From Elmis aenea (Eukaryota > Arthropoda > Insecta > Coleoptera > Elmidae), in assembly GCA_947652605.1 (NCBI GenBank), contig OX393581.1:25662788-25726787 (forward strand): DNA of 64,000 nt, given 5' to 3'. How positions within the stretch are numbered: the stretch's first letter is position 1; each line of letters starts with the position of its first letter. Positions 12,701 through 24,758 of this stretch are shown here, piece by piece. The notes below the pieces were generated by a model. It did no database searches. It was not told the origin of the DNA and worked only from the letters and a program-made list of their open reading frames with translations. Made by a program: the position numbers and the translations under genes.

Positions 12701-14171
12701 CTATTTATTGAAATAATAAATCGAACACCTTAAGTCGCCATTAAATAAAAGGATTGAAAGAAGGACGCAATAATAATTGATATGAAAAAGGGGGTCGCAA
12801 GTTCAAAAAGGTTGAGAAACACTGGTGTAAATGTTACTTACTCTGATTTTTAGACTGAATGAAGATATCGTATAGTGTTGAAATGATTATCATCAGACCC
12901 CATGCTCCCAAAACGCAACTGAAAAAATTTCTTTGTTACAAACTTACCGAAGTGCGAACAAAAAATAAAAAACAGAAAAAATTGACTTACATACTAATAA
13001 ATTATATTTCATAATAAACTTTACAATGATTTCAATTAATTAAGTTAAACTTAACAGTTCTTGTATACAAACGAAAATCTTAAGACACGTTTCTTAACTG
13101 AAAATTCACAAATTTTGACTAACTTACATTGTTACGATAGCCTCAGTTGATAAGCTTGGGTAAGCACTGTCTTTCGTCTGACAAAATTCGTCTTTAAAAA
13201 CCGTTTTAAAAGGAAAAATTTCGTTAGCATCTTCAGCGGTACAACTGTCTGGTATACAAACGGCGCTGCTTAAACCTAAACCTAAATCCTAAACAAAATA
13301 ACGCATAAATTATTAAAAATGCCTAATCCAATAAAAAAATTACAACCGGAAAATTTCCCAAGCAATATTTTCCACGAATATCCCCAACATTTTCTTCTTT
13401 GGTTTCTATGTTAATGCATTCGTCAAAAGTTCCTAGATCTATTATATTACCATCTAATATTCCTGACTGTAGTTTTGATCCTGAATCGAACACTGCAAAA
13501 TAAAATAGTTTTCCTAAGCTACCTCATTTTGCTGTTCTTTATTTTATTGATCGATAAATGTTTAAACAATAACGATATAAAATTGCTAACTTTAAAACGT
13601 TTCAAATTGTAATGAAGCTATACCGAATTTTACTTTAAACCGGTTTGTTTACACTTAAATGTTGCATATCATGCTCCATTCAATAAAAAAAAAACAAGAA
13701 AATCTTACTGAATTTATTTATCAATTACGCTATTATAAAAATACACTACTTAAGTATTTATTTATCTTGATGGTTTATTGTGTTAATACAATAAATAAAA
13801 CTTAATAGTCGAATCATAAGATTACAACATCCTGTGTCCTCGAGAAGGATACGAAGTTTCATTGTTTTCTTTCTCATCTTCACAATCAGTTTAAATTAAA
13901 TTACTCAAACGAATAAAAAACACATATTTCGTTACTTTTTAGGTTAAAATTGCAAATTTTAATTAATATAGTAATTTTAGTATTTACTTTTAACAGCCCA
14001 GTCTGCTTCAATAAAAAACTGTTTAACGTAAAAATCATATTGATTTTTACAGTTTGTCGAAAGTTTTGAAGACGTGCGATTTCGAAAATATCTGTTGAAC
14101 ACGTTTTGAAAATCTGGAGCAGAATTCACTTGCACTAAACAACACAGCAATATTAAACACAATGCTCTCAT
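9742..14171 (-). CDS. nrf-6-like: nrf-6-like acyltransferase-3 membrane protein, paralogue B
   Basis: Thirteen exons, 5' to 3' on the minus strand: 14171-13988, 13492-13347, 13288-13128, 12918-12842, 12573-12377, 11844-11684, 11320-11146, 11048-10855, 10698-10566, 10507-10321, 10267-10125, 9994-9880, 9824-9742. They sum to 652 codons (651 residues). A signal peptide starts MRALCLILLCCLVQVNSA. The NRF domain keeps its cysteines (DSC, KYCLG, VCIPDSC). The acyltransferase-3 part shows GSTVAVDTFFVISGLLVTYA, GSGPYW and AFESPMITIEK. Several exons are exactly as long as in the neighbouring paralogue (161, 194, 187 and 143 nt), so the two arose by tandem duplication. This copy has two extra introns in the NRF and first-membrane region. 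The C-terminus is threonine- and arginine-rich. Substrate unknown; the family is linked to lipid or acyl transfer in membranes. Confidence 0.92.
12620..12824. mobile_element. hAT-type MITE in an intron (205 bp)
   Basis: Ends TAGTGGTTCTCAACC and GGTTGAGAAACACTG are inverted (a consensus CAGTG start has decayed to TAGTG). The flanks GTGGAAAT (12612-12619) and GTGTAAAT (12825-12832) are an 8-bp duplication with one mismatch. The body is GC-rich for this window. It sits in the intron between exons 4 and 5 of the second nrf-6-like gene, only 17 bp from the exon 4 donor. Confidence 0.8.
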
Positions 14172-14613
14172 TTTATAAAAATTAAATACTTTCTAACTCA
14201 ACATTCGTGCCAAAATGCCATTCATAAATGAAATAATAGATAGCTTCTGTTAATGTATTTTAGTTACGTTTGGATTACGTTATCTTAATCTCACACAATG
14301 GATAAAAATATCAATAGATTATTATAAATATATGACCCTTGAATTTTCTAGTTGCACGAATATTACATGATAAAACAGTGTTTAGTTCATTTAAGATTGA
14401 TGTACATTACTAGATGCACTTTAGATAAAAACACACATTCCATTAATAAAGTTGTAGTTTAGACTTTAATTATTAATAGTGTAAGCTGAACTTACAGGAA
14501 GTTAGAACACCTTTAGTTGTAAATTATAATACATTTATTAAAACAGTTTTGTGGGGTTCAATTCATAAAAACTATATAGATATATATACATATATTCCAT
14601 CGTTGCTTGTAAC

Positions 14614-17600
14614 TTAATTGTGTAGTACAGTGAATGTTACACCACTTTTGTTAAGTTGCTCAATTAATGATGTTTTAGCGAACATGACTCCAGGGGTATA
14701 CACACCACCACTGAAAAATAATCAAAATAATTAGCTACGAGGCAAAAACGCAAACTCACAAGCAGATAAATGAGAGTGTTGAAAAATAAAGAAAACAAGA
14801 AGAGATAGATTTAGAAATGAAACAACTAAAGATTTTATGGCGATACCATGAACAATTAAAATAGTTGGGACATATAATTTGGACGGATAATGGCAAATAA
14901 TAAAGAAAGTCTATGAAACAAGAGAGGCAGGAAATAATTAAAAAACTTAGAGGGACGTGAAAGAACAAATGAAAACAGTTAAAGAGGCAAGAGATATTAT
15001 ATTAGATGGAAAGAAATAATGCGCCTGGCAGAAAATATAAAAAAGTGAAGGAACACCCAGAGCTCAACTTAAAACTTACATCGGAAGATAGAAAGAGAGA
15101 AAGATTAAGTAAGTAAATAAGCTATTAAAATTTTTGTAACTGCTATGAGATATTTACCAATAAAAAAGTATTGTTATACTTGCCTCTTTGGTAAATCTTT
15201 CGCCTCTGTCAACAAAACGCAAGCAGCATGTCCTAAAATAACGCCAGTTTTTTCGTAAGGATTAATTCCACTAATCTGTGCTGTTTTTGTTAGAGGAACT
15301 TGTGTGTCATCGTCTTCTACACTGTTGGACAAACCTTTTCCTTTCAACGTGAAGACAAACCGAATTCGATTAAGATTGTTTTCCGAAGGTTCTTGACGTG
15401 AAAAATTTCCACCAGAAAAAGCTTTCGGATGCTATTATAATCAACAAGAACAGCATTTAATTTAAATGGTCACGAATTTAAAAAAAAAAGTTTTACTTAC
15501 GCTAAGAAGTAAGTTGTAGGTCCAATCAAATTTTGTAAGCAACCTTAGTAGATATACGTAATAAAATAGGCAAATTAGAGACATTAAACTTTTTAAAGCA
15601 AAGTAACATTGTACTTGTATTGGTTTTTTATTATCTTTTTCGTAAAAATAATATTGTGTGCGGTTTAATATAGACCCATTAGGTCCAGAAAATGGTGTTG
15701 CCCAAGAGTGATCAACATCACATTGGTGTATCCATTTCCTGTAAGCACAACACCGATAAATAAAATTGAGCAAGATTTAAAGTAGTGGTAAAGGTTACTT
15801 TTTTTTCAGTTCAGTTTTTAAGAGTGGCTGTTTGGGCATAAGTTGCTTACGAAGGGGTGTTAGGTCCCTATGGTTTCTTATTTGATATAAAACTGATTCC
15901 CAGCTACCGAAATTGCCTGTAGTGCCCTTTACTCCATCCATTTCATATATTACATACAAGTCAACCGAATGTAGTGTGCCTAAAATAAATTTGATTCTTA
16001 AGGTGTAACATTATTAGAAGGTTTTTGATTTTTGTACAAACTAAAAGTATATACGAGGGTCATTCCAAAAGTAAAGAACGTTTTGATCTGACAAGCCGAG
16101 CAGTTCTCCCACCACCGCCCCCACCGTGTCATTGACTTTCCCATTCCTTCGCGCCAGTTTGACGTTAACAGCGAGCCGCTACTGTCGTTTACCGTTTATT
16201 TGTGCGACTTTAAAATGTTTGACAAAATTAACGATCCCGCCAAGTGTGAAGTTCGTAGTGTAATACGCTTTATGAATGCGAAAAAAGTCCGACTCATCGA
16301 AATTTACAGACAGATAATCAAGGTTATGGTAATGTGATGAATGAACTTTCAGTTCGAAAATGGTGCATCCATCATATTGGCGGACGGACGAATATTCATG
16401 ATGGAGAACGCTCGCATGCTCGCACGAAGAACTTGCTTCAGCAGTTTAAGTGGAAAGTTTTTGAACATCAGCCTTATAGCCCGGATTTAGCCCCGAGTGA
16501 TTACCATCTTTTCCTCAAATTGAAGGATTTTTTGGGCGGAAACCTCTATAGAAGTCACAACGAACTGAAAGAGGGCGTTAGTGACGGGTTCAACAACTTG
16601 GCGGCAACTGAGTATGGTAGAAGGCATAGAAAAGCTGGTGAAACGTTACGACAAATGTTTCAATTTGAACGGCGACTACGAAGCTTAAGCATCAAATGTG
16701 TTGTAAAATAAGTTTTGCTTCATTATCTTAAATAAAAATATCTAGAGAAACAAACGTTCTTTACTTTTAGAATGACCCTCGTATATACAGGGTGGTCAAC
16801 ATAGAAGGGCCATTATTGGGATCTCATAAACGGTAAGAGCTACAAAGAAGTTTAAATTAGACAAATTGTTTCCTTTTCTGAAACCTATTTAGTGATGTTT
16901 TAATATTTTAAAAAAGTTTCATGTCACGGTAGATAATAAGCAAATTTCAAAATGTTTTTTTTTTTTAAATCGTCAATAACTCGGTTTTACGTAATGGCAT
17001 AACAATATTGGGGAAAAATTGTAGACTTTTTACTCTCTGTAAAATGAAAACGTTCATTTGTTTCAATATCTTAACTGCTTGGATAAATTACAAACTTGCA
17101 TTAAATGGAAACCATGGTTGGCTATGACGATGACCTCATGAAAAAAGCATTTTTGCCTCTTTTCAATAATATAAGGTTTAATGTATTTATTTTGATATTT
17201 TGGCTCAAAACAAATAAAATTCATCAGAAAGTTCCTATGAAGCTATTCAGTGCCATAAATTTATATCTTATCATTTCATTCTATTTAATAAATAGGAAGT
17301 AATAGCAAATTTTTAAAAATGATGAAATTCATTTTCCGTCTAGTGCCAAAATAAAATCGATATAAAAAATCTTATTATACAGGCGTTCTTTTCTCAAAAA
17401 AAAATAGCCCAAGAGACCGATATCAAAATTTATTTTAGGACGTTATTAAATAAACATAATTAAGATTTGTGTTGCTTTGTTTGTGTATAATCCCAAGGGG
17501 TTGTAGTATCAAGGAGGATGCAAATAATTTTAAGTTTTTTAGTATTTTTGGTTCTAGTGCCAAAGAAGTATTTAAGATTCTTAATAATTGGCCCATAGTA

Positions 17601-18407
17601 AAGTAATGTTTCCTATTTATGTAAGCCATTTCTTTATAATAATTAATACCACATCGAATTTGCCACTAACCGACTTTTGTATATTTTACCTGGAAATTCT
17701 TTTTCCAAAAGCAGTAGACCTAGATCTGCAGGAATACTATCTACACCACAGCAATTAACCACATAAACTCCTCTTTCTCTGGCCAACTTATCGTATTTCA
17801 GTTGCATATATTCCATATATTCAGCATTTTCACTAATATCTAGTTGGTGTGTGTTTGTTTCTATACAAGCTGTTATTACATTATCACCATAAATTTCATA
17901 AGAACCACAGCAATTTAAAAGTAGTCGTGTTTTTGCTGTCATATTTTTTAAAGACACCATATCTTCTGCATTTGCTGTTAATATTGGAACAAAACTTAAA
18001 TTTATACCTGGAAAATCAAAGGACGTTAATTAAATTAGGTCGAAACCCCTAAAATAACATTTTGATACGAGTAAACTACATTAAACATTGCCAGTAATAT
18101 TTTAATGAGTAATTGTTTTTTTTTAACCACCTAACTTTATTAATTAAAATTGTTTTTCCACTTCTTATAAATTTCTCATGCACCTAATATGTCAGTTTTC
18201 GATAAACTTTTACTTCTTAATTAAATATCTACCTTTCTTTCTTTCTACTTCATTTAGAGTATTCCTTAATTTTTCTTCTGATCTTCCTGCTACTCCCCAG
18301 GTAAGAAATCGTCCATCACTCTGTGTTACTTTGTAAATTTCAGATATAAGCAATTTACCAGTAAATCCAGTCGCTCCAAATATTATGATATCTAAACGAT
18401 TGTCCAT
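14614..18407 (-). CDS. Sccpdh: Saccharopine dehydrogenase-like oxidoreductase
   Basis: Six exons on the minus strand: 18407-18233, 18007-17690, 15979-15799, 15738-15501, 15431-15184, 14710-14614. They give 419 codons (418 residues), close to vertebrate SCCPDH (about 430). The N-terminus shows a Rossmann nucleotide-binding motif, FGATGFTGKLL, followed by AGRSEEKL. Then come LNCCGSYEIYGDNVI, VYVVNCCGVDSIPADLG, the RTQYYFYEKDNKKPIQ segment, a hydrophobic membrane-like stretch in exon 4, and a C-terminus GGVYTPGVMFAKTSLIEQLN. These are family hallmarks. SCCPDH is a putative oxidoreductase found on lipid droplets and mitochondria in animals; its reaction is not settled and it is not a proven lysine-pathway enzyme. 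The exon 5 donor is GC (AGAG|GCAAGT) rather than GT; phase and homology require it. The 1.7-kb intron 2 carries a mariner relic and a foldback end. Exon 1 opens about 8.5 kb from Sas10, which runs the other way. Confidence 0.93.
14757..15115. repeat. Purine-rich retrotransposon-like relic in an Sccpdh intron
   Basis: The last Sccpdh intron contains an AG-rich stretch with GA-rich, lysine- and glutamate-coding plus-strand frames broken by stops (for example around 14985-15110). The composition resembles the coiled-coil and C-terminal parts of non-LTR elements elsewhere in the window, but no diagnostic motif is seen. Assignment is weak. Confidence 0.25.
16054..16781 (+). mobile_element. Internally deleted mariner-like transposon
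   Basis: Inverted ends ACGAGGGTCATTCCAAAAGT / ACTTTTAGAATGACCCTCGT are flanked by TA (16052-16053 and 16782-16783). At 728 bp it is about half of a full mariner. A first frame from about 16215 begins MFDKINDPAKCEVRSVIRFM and stops after about 40 codons. A second frame, 16334-16711, has RKWC near its start and then, after a deletion of most of the catalytic core, the C-terminal EHQPYSPDLAPSDYHLF with its final catalytic D. The product is a dead transposase. It lies in intron 2 of Sccpdh on the opposite strand. Confidence 0.9.
16788..16960. repeat. One end of a CAGGGTGG foldback element
   Basis: The sequence CAGGGTGGTCAACATAGAAG and the following GATCTCATAAACGGTAAGAG match the left part of the short element at 21752-21955 (ATTGGGATCTC, GGTAAGAGCTACAAAGAAG). 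It starts at a TA immediately after the mariner element. No matching right end was found, so it is a truncated copy; its right limit is approximate. Confidence 0.6.
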
Positions 18408-18870
18408 TTTCTAACTAAATAACTCTCTAACGCTTCTTAGGCAATAAATGTGCGCTTAGTAGAATGTAACGATTTCTAAAAGTAGGTAAGGTGACGTTTA
18501 ATGTCATTTACAACTCACAACATTTTTAAGGGCTTGTTTTTGAATATATTTTGAGCCTTTTAATGTTTATTAGAATTTAAGTTTGATCGAAAATTTATTT
18601 ATAAAGGTGTAAGCTATTTTCCTTTTACCTTGCTCTTTATTTGTAGTTGCTAACGAGTGGATTAAGAAAACTGATAATGCCCTGTGGACAATTATCGTAT
18701 AAAATTAATTAAAAATAATTGCTTGGAGTTGAAATGTACAAAGATTTGCTATCCATGTACCTACACATGTGTGTGTACTGTGTAGATTTATTATTTTTAT
18801 ATTAATTTCGTAATTATAATTAAGACGAGTCGATTGCGTCGAAATATTTTGCTTATACTAGAAGTACATA

Positions 18871-20006
18871 CAGGGATGCGCAAAAGAATGGAAACAGACA
18901 AATATATAGAATACCATTGCAGATATAACAATGAAATTTTGTATCTACGCGTTATGATATCTTTCGGATTCGATGAAAATATTAAGGTTGCAATACGACT
19001 TCTGGTTTAACCGGAAACGGACTCAAACTTTAAAAATTTAAATGGAACACCCTATATATTTTTACACTTTTGGATTCCTCTTAAAATTTACTTTAAAAAA
19101 TGTATGACGTTATATGGCCTAAAGTCGACCGTTTTCGTAAAATTTGCATTTTTATGTAAATTTTGTGGGATACAGCACTTTCATTTTTTTTTACAATTAA
19201 GTTTTTTAAAAAGGCAACAACATTTCGTTAGATCAACAATAGATTAATTAACACTTTGCTCGAGCTTTATTTTTAAATTATTTTACAGTGTGTTTTTTAC
19301 GCTTGGTCAAACTCTTGAATCTTTAATCATCGATAACTCAAGTTTCCTAAATACAACACCCTATATGTTTTTCGATAGTCTTGTAGAAAATTTAACCATG
19401 TTTTATACCTAAAGCTGAGATTTTACGAGATATCGCGATTTTTATGTAAATTATTAGGGCAACGTAATATTTTCGAGTAGGCTATGAAGGTAGACAGCGG
19501 TAATTTTGAAACAATTGAAAGATAAAAACAAGAAAGTTATAATATTATCTTTTCTTCACTTATTTTCGACATTTCTAATAATGTAGATGTAAGTTTACGA
19601 TTTTTACGTTTAATTGTTAATTAATCTATTGTTAATCTAATTTTAAAACACAATTTTGCTGCCTTTTTAAAGAACTTAATTGTACAAAAAAAATTGAAAG
19701 TGCTGTATCGCACAAAATTTACATAAAAATGCAAATTTTACGAAAACGGTCGACTTTAGGCCCATATAACCTCATACATTTTTTTAAGTAAATTTTAAGA
19801 GGAATCCAAAAATGTAAAAATATACATGATGTTCCATTTAAAATTTCAATGTTCGAGTCCGTGTCCGGTAGAATCGGAAGTCGTATTGCAACCTTAATAT
19901 TTTCATAGAATCCGAAACATATCATAACGCTTAGATACAAAATTTCATCGATATATCTGCAATGTTATTAGATATTTGTCTGTTTCCATACTTTTGCGCA
20001 ACTCTG
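18871..20006. mobile_element. Foldback element, CAGGGATGCGCAAAAG family
   Basis: The left end CAGGGATGCGCAAAAGAATGG mirrors CCATACTTTTGCGCAACTCTG at the right, flanked by TA (18869-18870, 20007-20008). Arms run about 500 nt each and contain further GGAACACCCTATATATTTTT boxes. No transposase was recognised. It ends directly against the next foldback element. Confidence 0.82.
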
Positions 20007-20010
20007 TATA

Positions 20011-20741
20011 CCGGGTGTAAATGAAGTGTGGTACACCCCCTTTTTTCTTTAGTTTTGATTTTAGATAAATTAACTTTTAGACATATCATTATGTGCAAAA
20101 AACGGGGTTTTTAAGCACATGCACAAAATTGTTTAACTTCCGGTTTGACCGGAAATGACCCAAACTTTGTTTTTTTTAATGGAACACCCTGTATATTTTT
20201 GCATTTTTGGAAAGAGGAAGCGATTTTGGATACCTGCACTGTTTTGGATAATTTTTATAACCTCAAATAATGTTTGAAACAAAATTTAATTTTTTATTAA
20301 GTGTGCCGTGACCTGCATAATTTGAATTTTATTAGGTATGTCAACAATTGTCGAAAAAAAGTTTTTGTGAATTTTAATTGACATTTAGGTTACTTTAATC
20401 GGGTTTGAATGTTGCGGAATCGGTTTTTTGACAAAAAGTCAATTTTTTTAAATGGAACTATAGTGGTGCAAGCGGTTATTTATGCAAAGAACGCCTCCAA
20501 TTGTTGACATAATAAAATTCAAATTATGCAGTTGTATCCAAAATCGCTTCCTCTTTCCAAAAATGTAAAAATATACAGGGTGTTCCATTTAAAAAGACAA
20601 AGCAAAACCGGAAGTGAAACAATTTTGTGCATGTGCTCAAAAACCCCGTTTTTTGCACATAATGATATGTCTAAAATTTCATTGATCTAAAATCAAAACT
20701 AAAGAAAATAAGGGGGTGTACCACACTTCATTTACACCCGG
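20011..20741. mobile_element. Foldback element, CCGGGTGTAAATG family, copy 2
   Basis: Ends match the copy at 8193-8878 (CCGGGTGTAAATGAAGTG and its complement) and are flanked by TA (20009-20010, 20742-20743). The interior differs slightly and holds a GCAAAGAACGCCTC phrase that recurs at 26056. No coding content. Confidence 0.83.
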
Positions 20742-21234
20742 TATAACAATTATATTTAAAATAGTAATAGTAAAACTTACTAAAACATTCCGAAAAGATC
20801 ACTCTTCAACTTGTTGCGTTAAGCACTGTATCTGCAATACGTATTTAAGACAAGTAATACTTTTATGGTTTTTCTGTCCTTCGTTAGTACACACGCAATT
20901 GACTGTGAAAAATAAGAAACAGAATTTCTTGGAACTTAAAAACGCAAATTAAGCATATAAAATAACTAAAACTTTTATTATAGGTATAGCACGCAATTAT
21001 TTTGTTTGACGTTAATTGGCCATAAGAATTAAGTATACAGCAACATCGTATGACAAAATTAAAATTAAAAAGTCGAGGTTAACTAGTCTTTAATGTACAT
21101 TGTATTCAAGGGCGGCCATAAGAAGGGTGAAGCAGGTGCAAGGCTTTCGGGCCCCAGACTATAATACATTGGACCCCGTAAAAAAAAAATGGAAAAAAAA
21201 TGCAAAATTATATAATCTTTTAAAATTAACTTAA

Positions 21235-22346
21235 CTCTTTAACTGGCAAATTCATTTAAATATATGACTTAACCATGCAAAATTAAATATGTAGTTACAA
21301 ATATTGGCTCTCGTGATTATTTTATGACAACAGTGTAAATATAAAAGTTGTTCAGAATCAAAAACTGTGAAGCATTTGTCACTTGTATTTTCAATATGGT
21401 TAGCATTTCCGCTTCCTTTATGAAACATCAACCCAATGGTACAATTTTTAAATTTTATGGGGAGGTTTTCGCTTTTCTGCTATTATTTGCAATTTTTATT
21501 ACCTACATTAAAAGAAAATAACAGATGAATAAGCGCTTTATTTCTTGCAGGAAGGTAGTTTTATTGCAATCTAAATTTAACAGTGCTGTTGACATTATTA
21601 TTCGGTAAATAACAGCGTTAAAAAATGTTTACACGTTAGGACGCCACAAAGACATTTATTTAAAAATGCCGTTAGAGATATCTGAGTTCTGTTTGTTGCA
21701 AAAACGTTAATATTTTGTTACAATTTCGTCTCGTTAAAGTAGTGACCTATACACGGTGGACCACACAGAAAGTCACTATTGGGATCTCGTTTGGTAAGAG
21801 CTACAAAGAAGTTTAAATTGGACAAACTGCGCCCCTTTCTGAGACCTACTCAGTGATGCTTTAATGTTTTAAAAAACTTCCATGGCACGCTAGATTATAA
21901 ACAAAAATCAAAATGGCCATTTTTTTAAATAGGCCCTTTTATGTGAACCACCCTGTATATAAAAATGAAAAAGTTATTTGGCAGAGCTTTTAAATCTCGT
22001 AGAGAATAATTTTTCACGCAGTGCGATTCGGCCAAACAAAAACAAATTACCGAGATACGATAATAAATAAGGAAGTTATTAAGCTTTGCGCATAAAAAAC
22101 AAATTAAAAACGCATATTTTCGAATCTCATACATTTACGTTTTCCTTTGTTTTAGCAACGGTGCACTACTTCGAGTATCTGAAATTTGGATTCGGAGTAT
22201 GTATGATTCTGCTATGGGCACCCTCAGTTAAGATGCATATTGTTATGTAGGTTGCAGATGTTTTGGTGACGACGAGTGTAGTTCGTTATTACCAGTTTGG
22301 GTACATAAAACCCTTGACGAACTGTCTCGTCACTACCACTTAAAGG
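21235..22346. mobile_element. piggyBac-like MITE, copy 2 (inverted orientation)
   Basis: TTAA at 21231-21234 precedes CTCTTTAACTGGCAAATTC, matching the right end of copy 1. The other end, CTCGTCACTACCACTTAAAGGG, is the complement of the copy 1 left end. Its right flank TTAA has decayed. Orientation is opposite to the copy at 108-869. Unlike the other two copies it lacks the hAT MITE. Confidence 0.65.
21752..21955. mobile_element. Short foldback/MITE (204 bp)
   Basis: Ends CACGGTGGACCACACAG and TGTGAACCACCCTG are imperfect inverted repeats, flanked by TA. It is inserted in the piggyBac-like MITE and is related to the truncated end at 16788. Confidence 0.65.
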
Positions 22347-22606
22347 GTGACAAAAAAAGTTTTCTTGAACGAAATTTGTTTTTTAAAATGTTGTTTAGGT
22401 AACATATTTTAATTTTCGTGAAAAGATCGCTGAGAGATTTTAGGCCGGCCCTGACTGTATTCGTAAGCTAATCAACAATGATTAGCTAAAAGAAATAAAT
22501 GCTAATAATTGCTGTATAGTTTAGTTCAAAGTTTATTTTATTCAAATAACGAACGTGTCTTATTGTAATTGGCTATAAAAACTTATTTAATATTTAGGTA
22601 TGTGAA

Positions 22607-23854
22607 GACACTCAAGCCGGTTTTAGAAAAGGAAGGAATGCCCAACAAGAGTGGATTTTCACATTGCGACAAATTAGCGAAAAAACAATAAGAAAAGGAG
22701 AGAAAATATATACGTGTGCTATAGACATTTAAAAGGCCTTTGATTCGGTAGATAGAGCAAAAATATGGAATGTGTTGGAAAGAAGAGGGACACCAAAAGA
22801 GCTAACTGAAGCCATAAAAAGTATCTACAAGAGAACAAGTAACACAATAAGAATTAAAATCTACAGTACAAAAACCATTGTAACTAAAAAGGGAGTCAGG
22901 CAAGGCAGCGTACTGAGCCCGCTGTTATTTATTGTAACCATGGATGAGGTAACCAAGGAGGTAAAAAATAGGACGAAAGGAGTAGCCATAGGATACAGAA
23001 ACTTACAACCAGTTGAAGTTAAAGAATTAATGTATGCAGATGACCTCATACTATGCGCCGCTTCCAAGAAGAACCTAGTAGAAAATATAAGACGTTGGAA
23101 AACAGAGTTGGACAAATACAACATGAAGATGAACATAAATAAGACAGAAATAATGGTGGTGGGCGATGCAGGCATGGATACTCAGATAACAATCGATAAT
23201 GTTACAATAAGACAAGTGGAATGCATAAAATATCTGGGTTCGATGATAGAGAACGATGGATACATGGATAGGGAGATAAACAACCGTATAAACGCGGCAA
23301 ACAGGGTATTCTATGCATTGCAAAAGCCTTTTATAAATAAGAGGGAAGTTAGTGGACCGACAAAAATTAAAATATACAACACAGTTTTTGTACCAGTTTT
23401 GGTATATGGAGCAGAGTCATGGAACCTAACAGAGAGACATAAATCCATGCTGACAGCATGCGAGATGAAATTCCTGAGAAGGACACTAGGGGTAACAAAG
23501 AGGGATAGAATAAAGAATGAAATAATAAGAGAGCGCCTGGGAGTAGTCATTACAAGAAAAGATAGAAAGAAAGCAGCTAAGTTGGTGGGGACACATGGTG
23601 AGGATGCCGGACACAAGGACGGCAAAGAAAGTATGGAAAGTTAAGGTGAAGAAAAAAGGAAGAGGACGGCCCAGAAAAACGTGGGATAACCAAGTGTCGG
23701 AGGTACTAGCGAAGAGGGACAGCGAGTGGAACAGTGCCATTGAGATCGCGAAAGACAGAAAAAAATGGAAGGACGTATGTAAGAAAAAGCCGGGCTGAAC
23801 GCCTAATCCTCTACAGTCTACACTGTATGGTAGAAGAGGAACGGATAAAAATAA
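22607..23854 (+). mobile_element. 5'-truncated non-LTR retrotransposon (reverse transcriptase)
   Basis: Plus-strand frames encode GFRKGRNAQQ, then DI*KAFDSVDRAKIW with an in-frame TAA where the family has an acidic or aromatic residue. Next are KKGVRQGSVLSPLLFI, the catalytic MYADDLIL box (about 23030), IKYLGSMIENDGY and VYGAESW. The last part, from about 23595, is in another frame and reads RGRPRKTWDNQV, typical of RTE/endonuclease-type elements. The 5' end is missing (no endonuclease). The element is bracketed by the 12-bp duplication TAGGTATGTGAA (22595-22606 and 23855-23866) and ends in a short A/T-rich tail. Stop and frameshift make it inactive. Confidence 0.93.
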
Positions 23855-23923
23855 TAGGTATGTGAACAAGGAACAAACATATAATAATAATAATGTGGAA
23901 GCCTTAATTTTATACACTATGAT

Positions 23924-24274
23924 CAGTGACGTAGCCAGAGGGGGCCCAGGGGGTCTGGGACCCTCCAGAAATTGATTGACATTCAAAATTATTGTAATTA
24001 TTTAATTCACGATAAAATTAAAAAAGAAATTTTGATTATCTATTTGATCAATTATTTTTTCATATTTCGTATTGGGTAATTTCAATAAAAATTAAACAAT
24101 TTCCTTACAAGTATTTAGAATACTACAAGTATTTGAAATACTCTTAGGCTTAAATAGGTACTTGAAGTTTTTTCAACTTTGTCAATTATTTTTTAACAAT
24201 TATTGTATAGGTACCTACATACACTTACAAAAATGTTTGGCCCCCTCAGAATGAAAATCTTGGCTACGTCACTG
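23924..24274. mobile_element. hAT-like MITE, CAGTGACGTAGCCA ends
   Basis: Left CAGTGACGTAGCCAGAG and right CTTGGCTACGTCACTG are inverted. Both flanks contain CTATG near the ends, but a clean 8-bp duplication cannot be aligned. GC-rich tips and an AT-rich body suggest a non-autonomous hAT element. No coding content. Confidence 0.6.
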
Positions 24275-24758
24275 CTATGGTTTACCTGACCTAAAGTGCT
24301 AATAAATAATTATGTATATATGAAGAAATACAGTTGTAACTGCTCTGTTGCATAATGCTAGTCAAGGCCTTTCAGAGAAAACACGTGGCCCGGGGCAATG
24401 TGACTAAAAAAAGGTCCTCTCTTGAATTTTTTTTAAATCCGTCCCGGTTCACACCGATGACTCCCGTTTTTTGAAATTTTTGCGTTTTTTACAGATCGAG
24501 TTAAACATTGTGAGGCACCTAAATTTTTAAGAGGCCTCCTAAAATAGTAAGGGCCGGGGCATCTGCATCTTTTGCCCCCCCCCCACCCCCCACCTGATAG
24601 GGCCTCGTGTTTATAACCGTCATTTATGTTCGAAGGTTAACCTGGCATAGTTTACAAACTGACCATAAAAAATAACTTAAGTACACAATATTATTTTTAT
24701 AGTCTAAGTAAATAAAAACAATTTAATTTTTATTTAAGGTTAATGCACGTGCGGTGTA

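Larger units (their letters stand above)
21107..22453. mobile_element. hAT-like element enclosing a piggyBac-like MITE
   Basis: Left end CAAGGGCGGCC and right end GGCCGGCCCTG are imperfect inverted repeats. The flanks ATTGTATT (21099-21106) and ACTGTATT (22454-22461) are an 8-bp duplication with one mismatch. This supports a hAT-type insertion. Between its ends lies a piggyBac-like MITE (21235-22346), which in turn contains a short foldback (21752-21955). No transposase frame. Confidence 0.65.

Noticed and set aside
16334..16711. 125-codon frame as a host gene
   Set aside because: It is the C-terminal half of a deleted mariner transposase between matching inverted ends with TA duplication.
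17435..17629. 64-codon minus-strand frame as Sccpdh exon 3
   Set aside because: It has no similarity to the family; the correct next exon is at 15979-15799, which matches by phase and sequence.
23486..23986. 166-codon minus-strand frame
   Set aside because: It is antisense to the reverse-transcriptase relic and its flank and shows no family motif.
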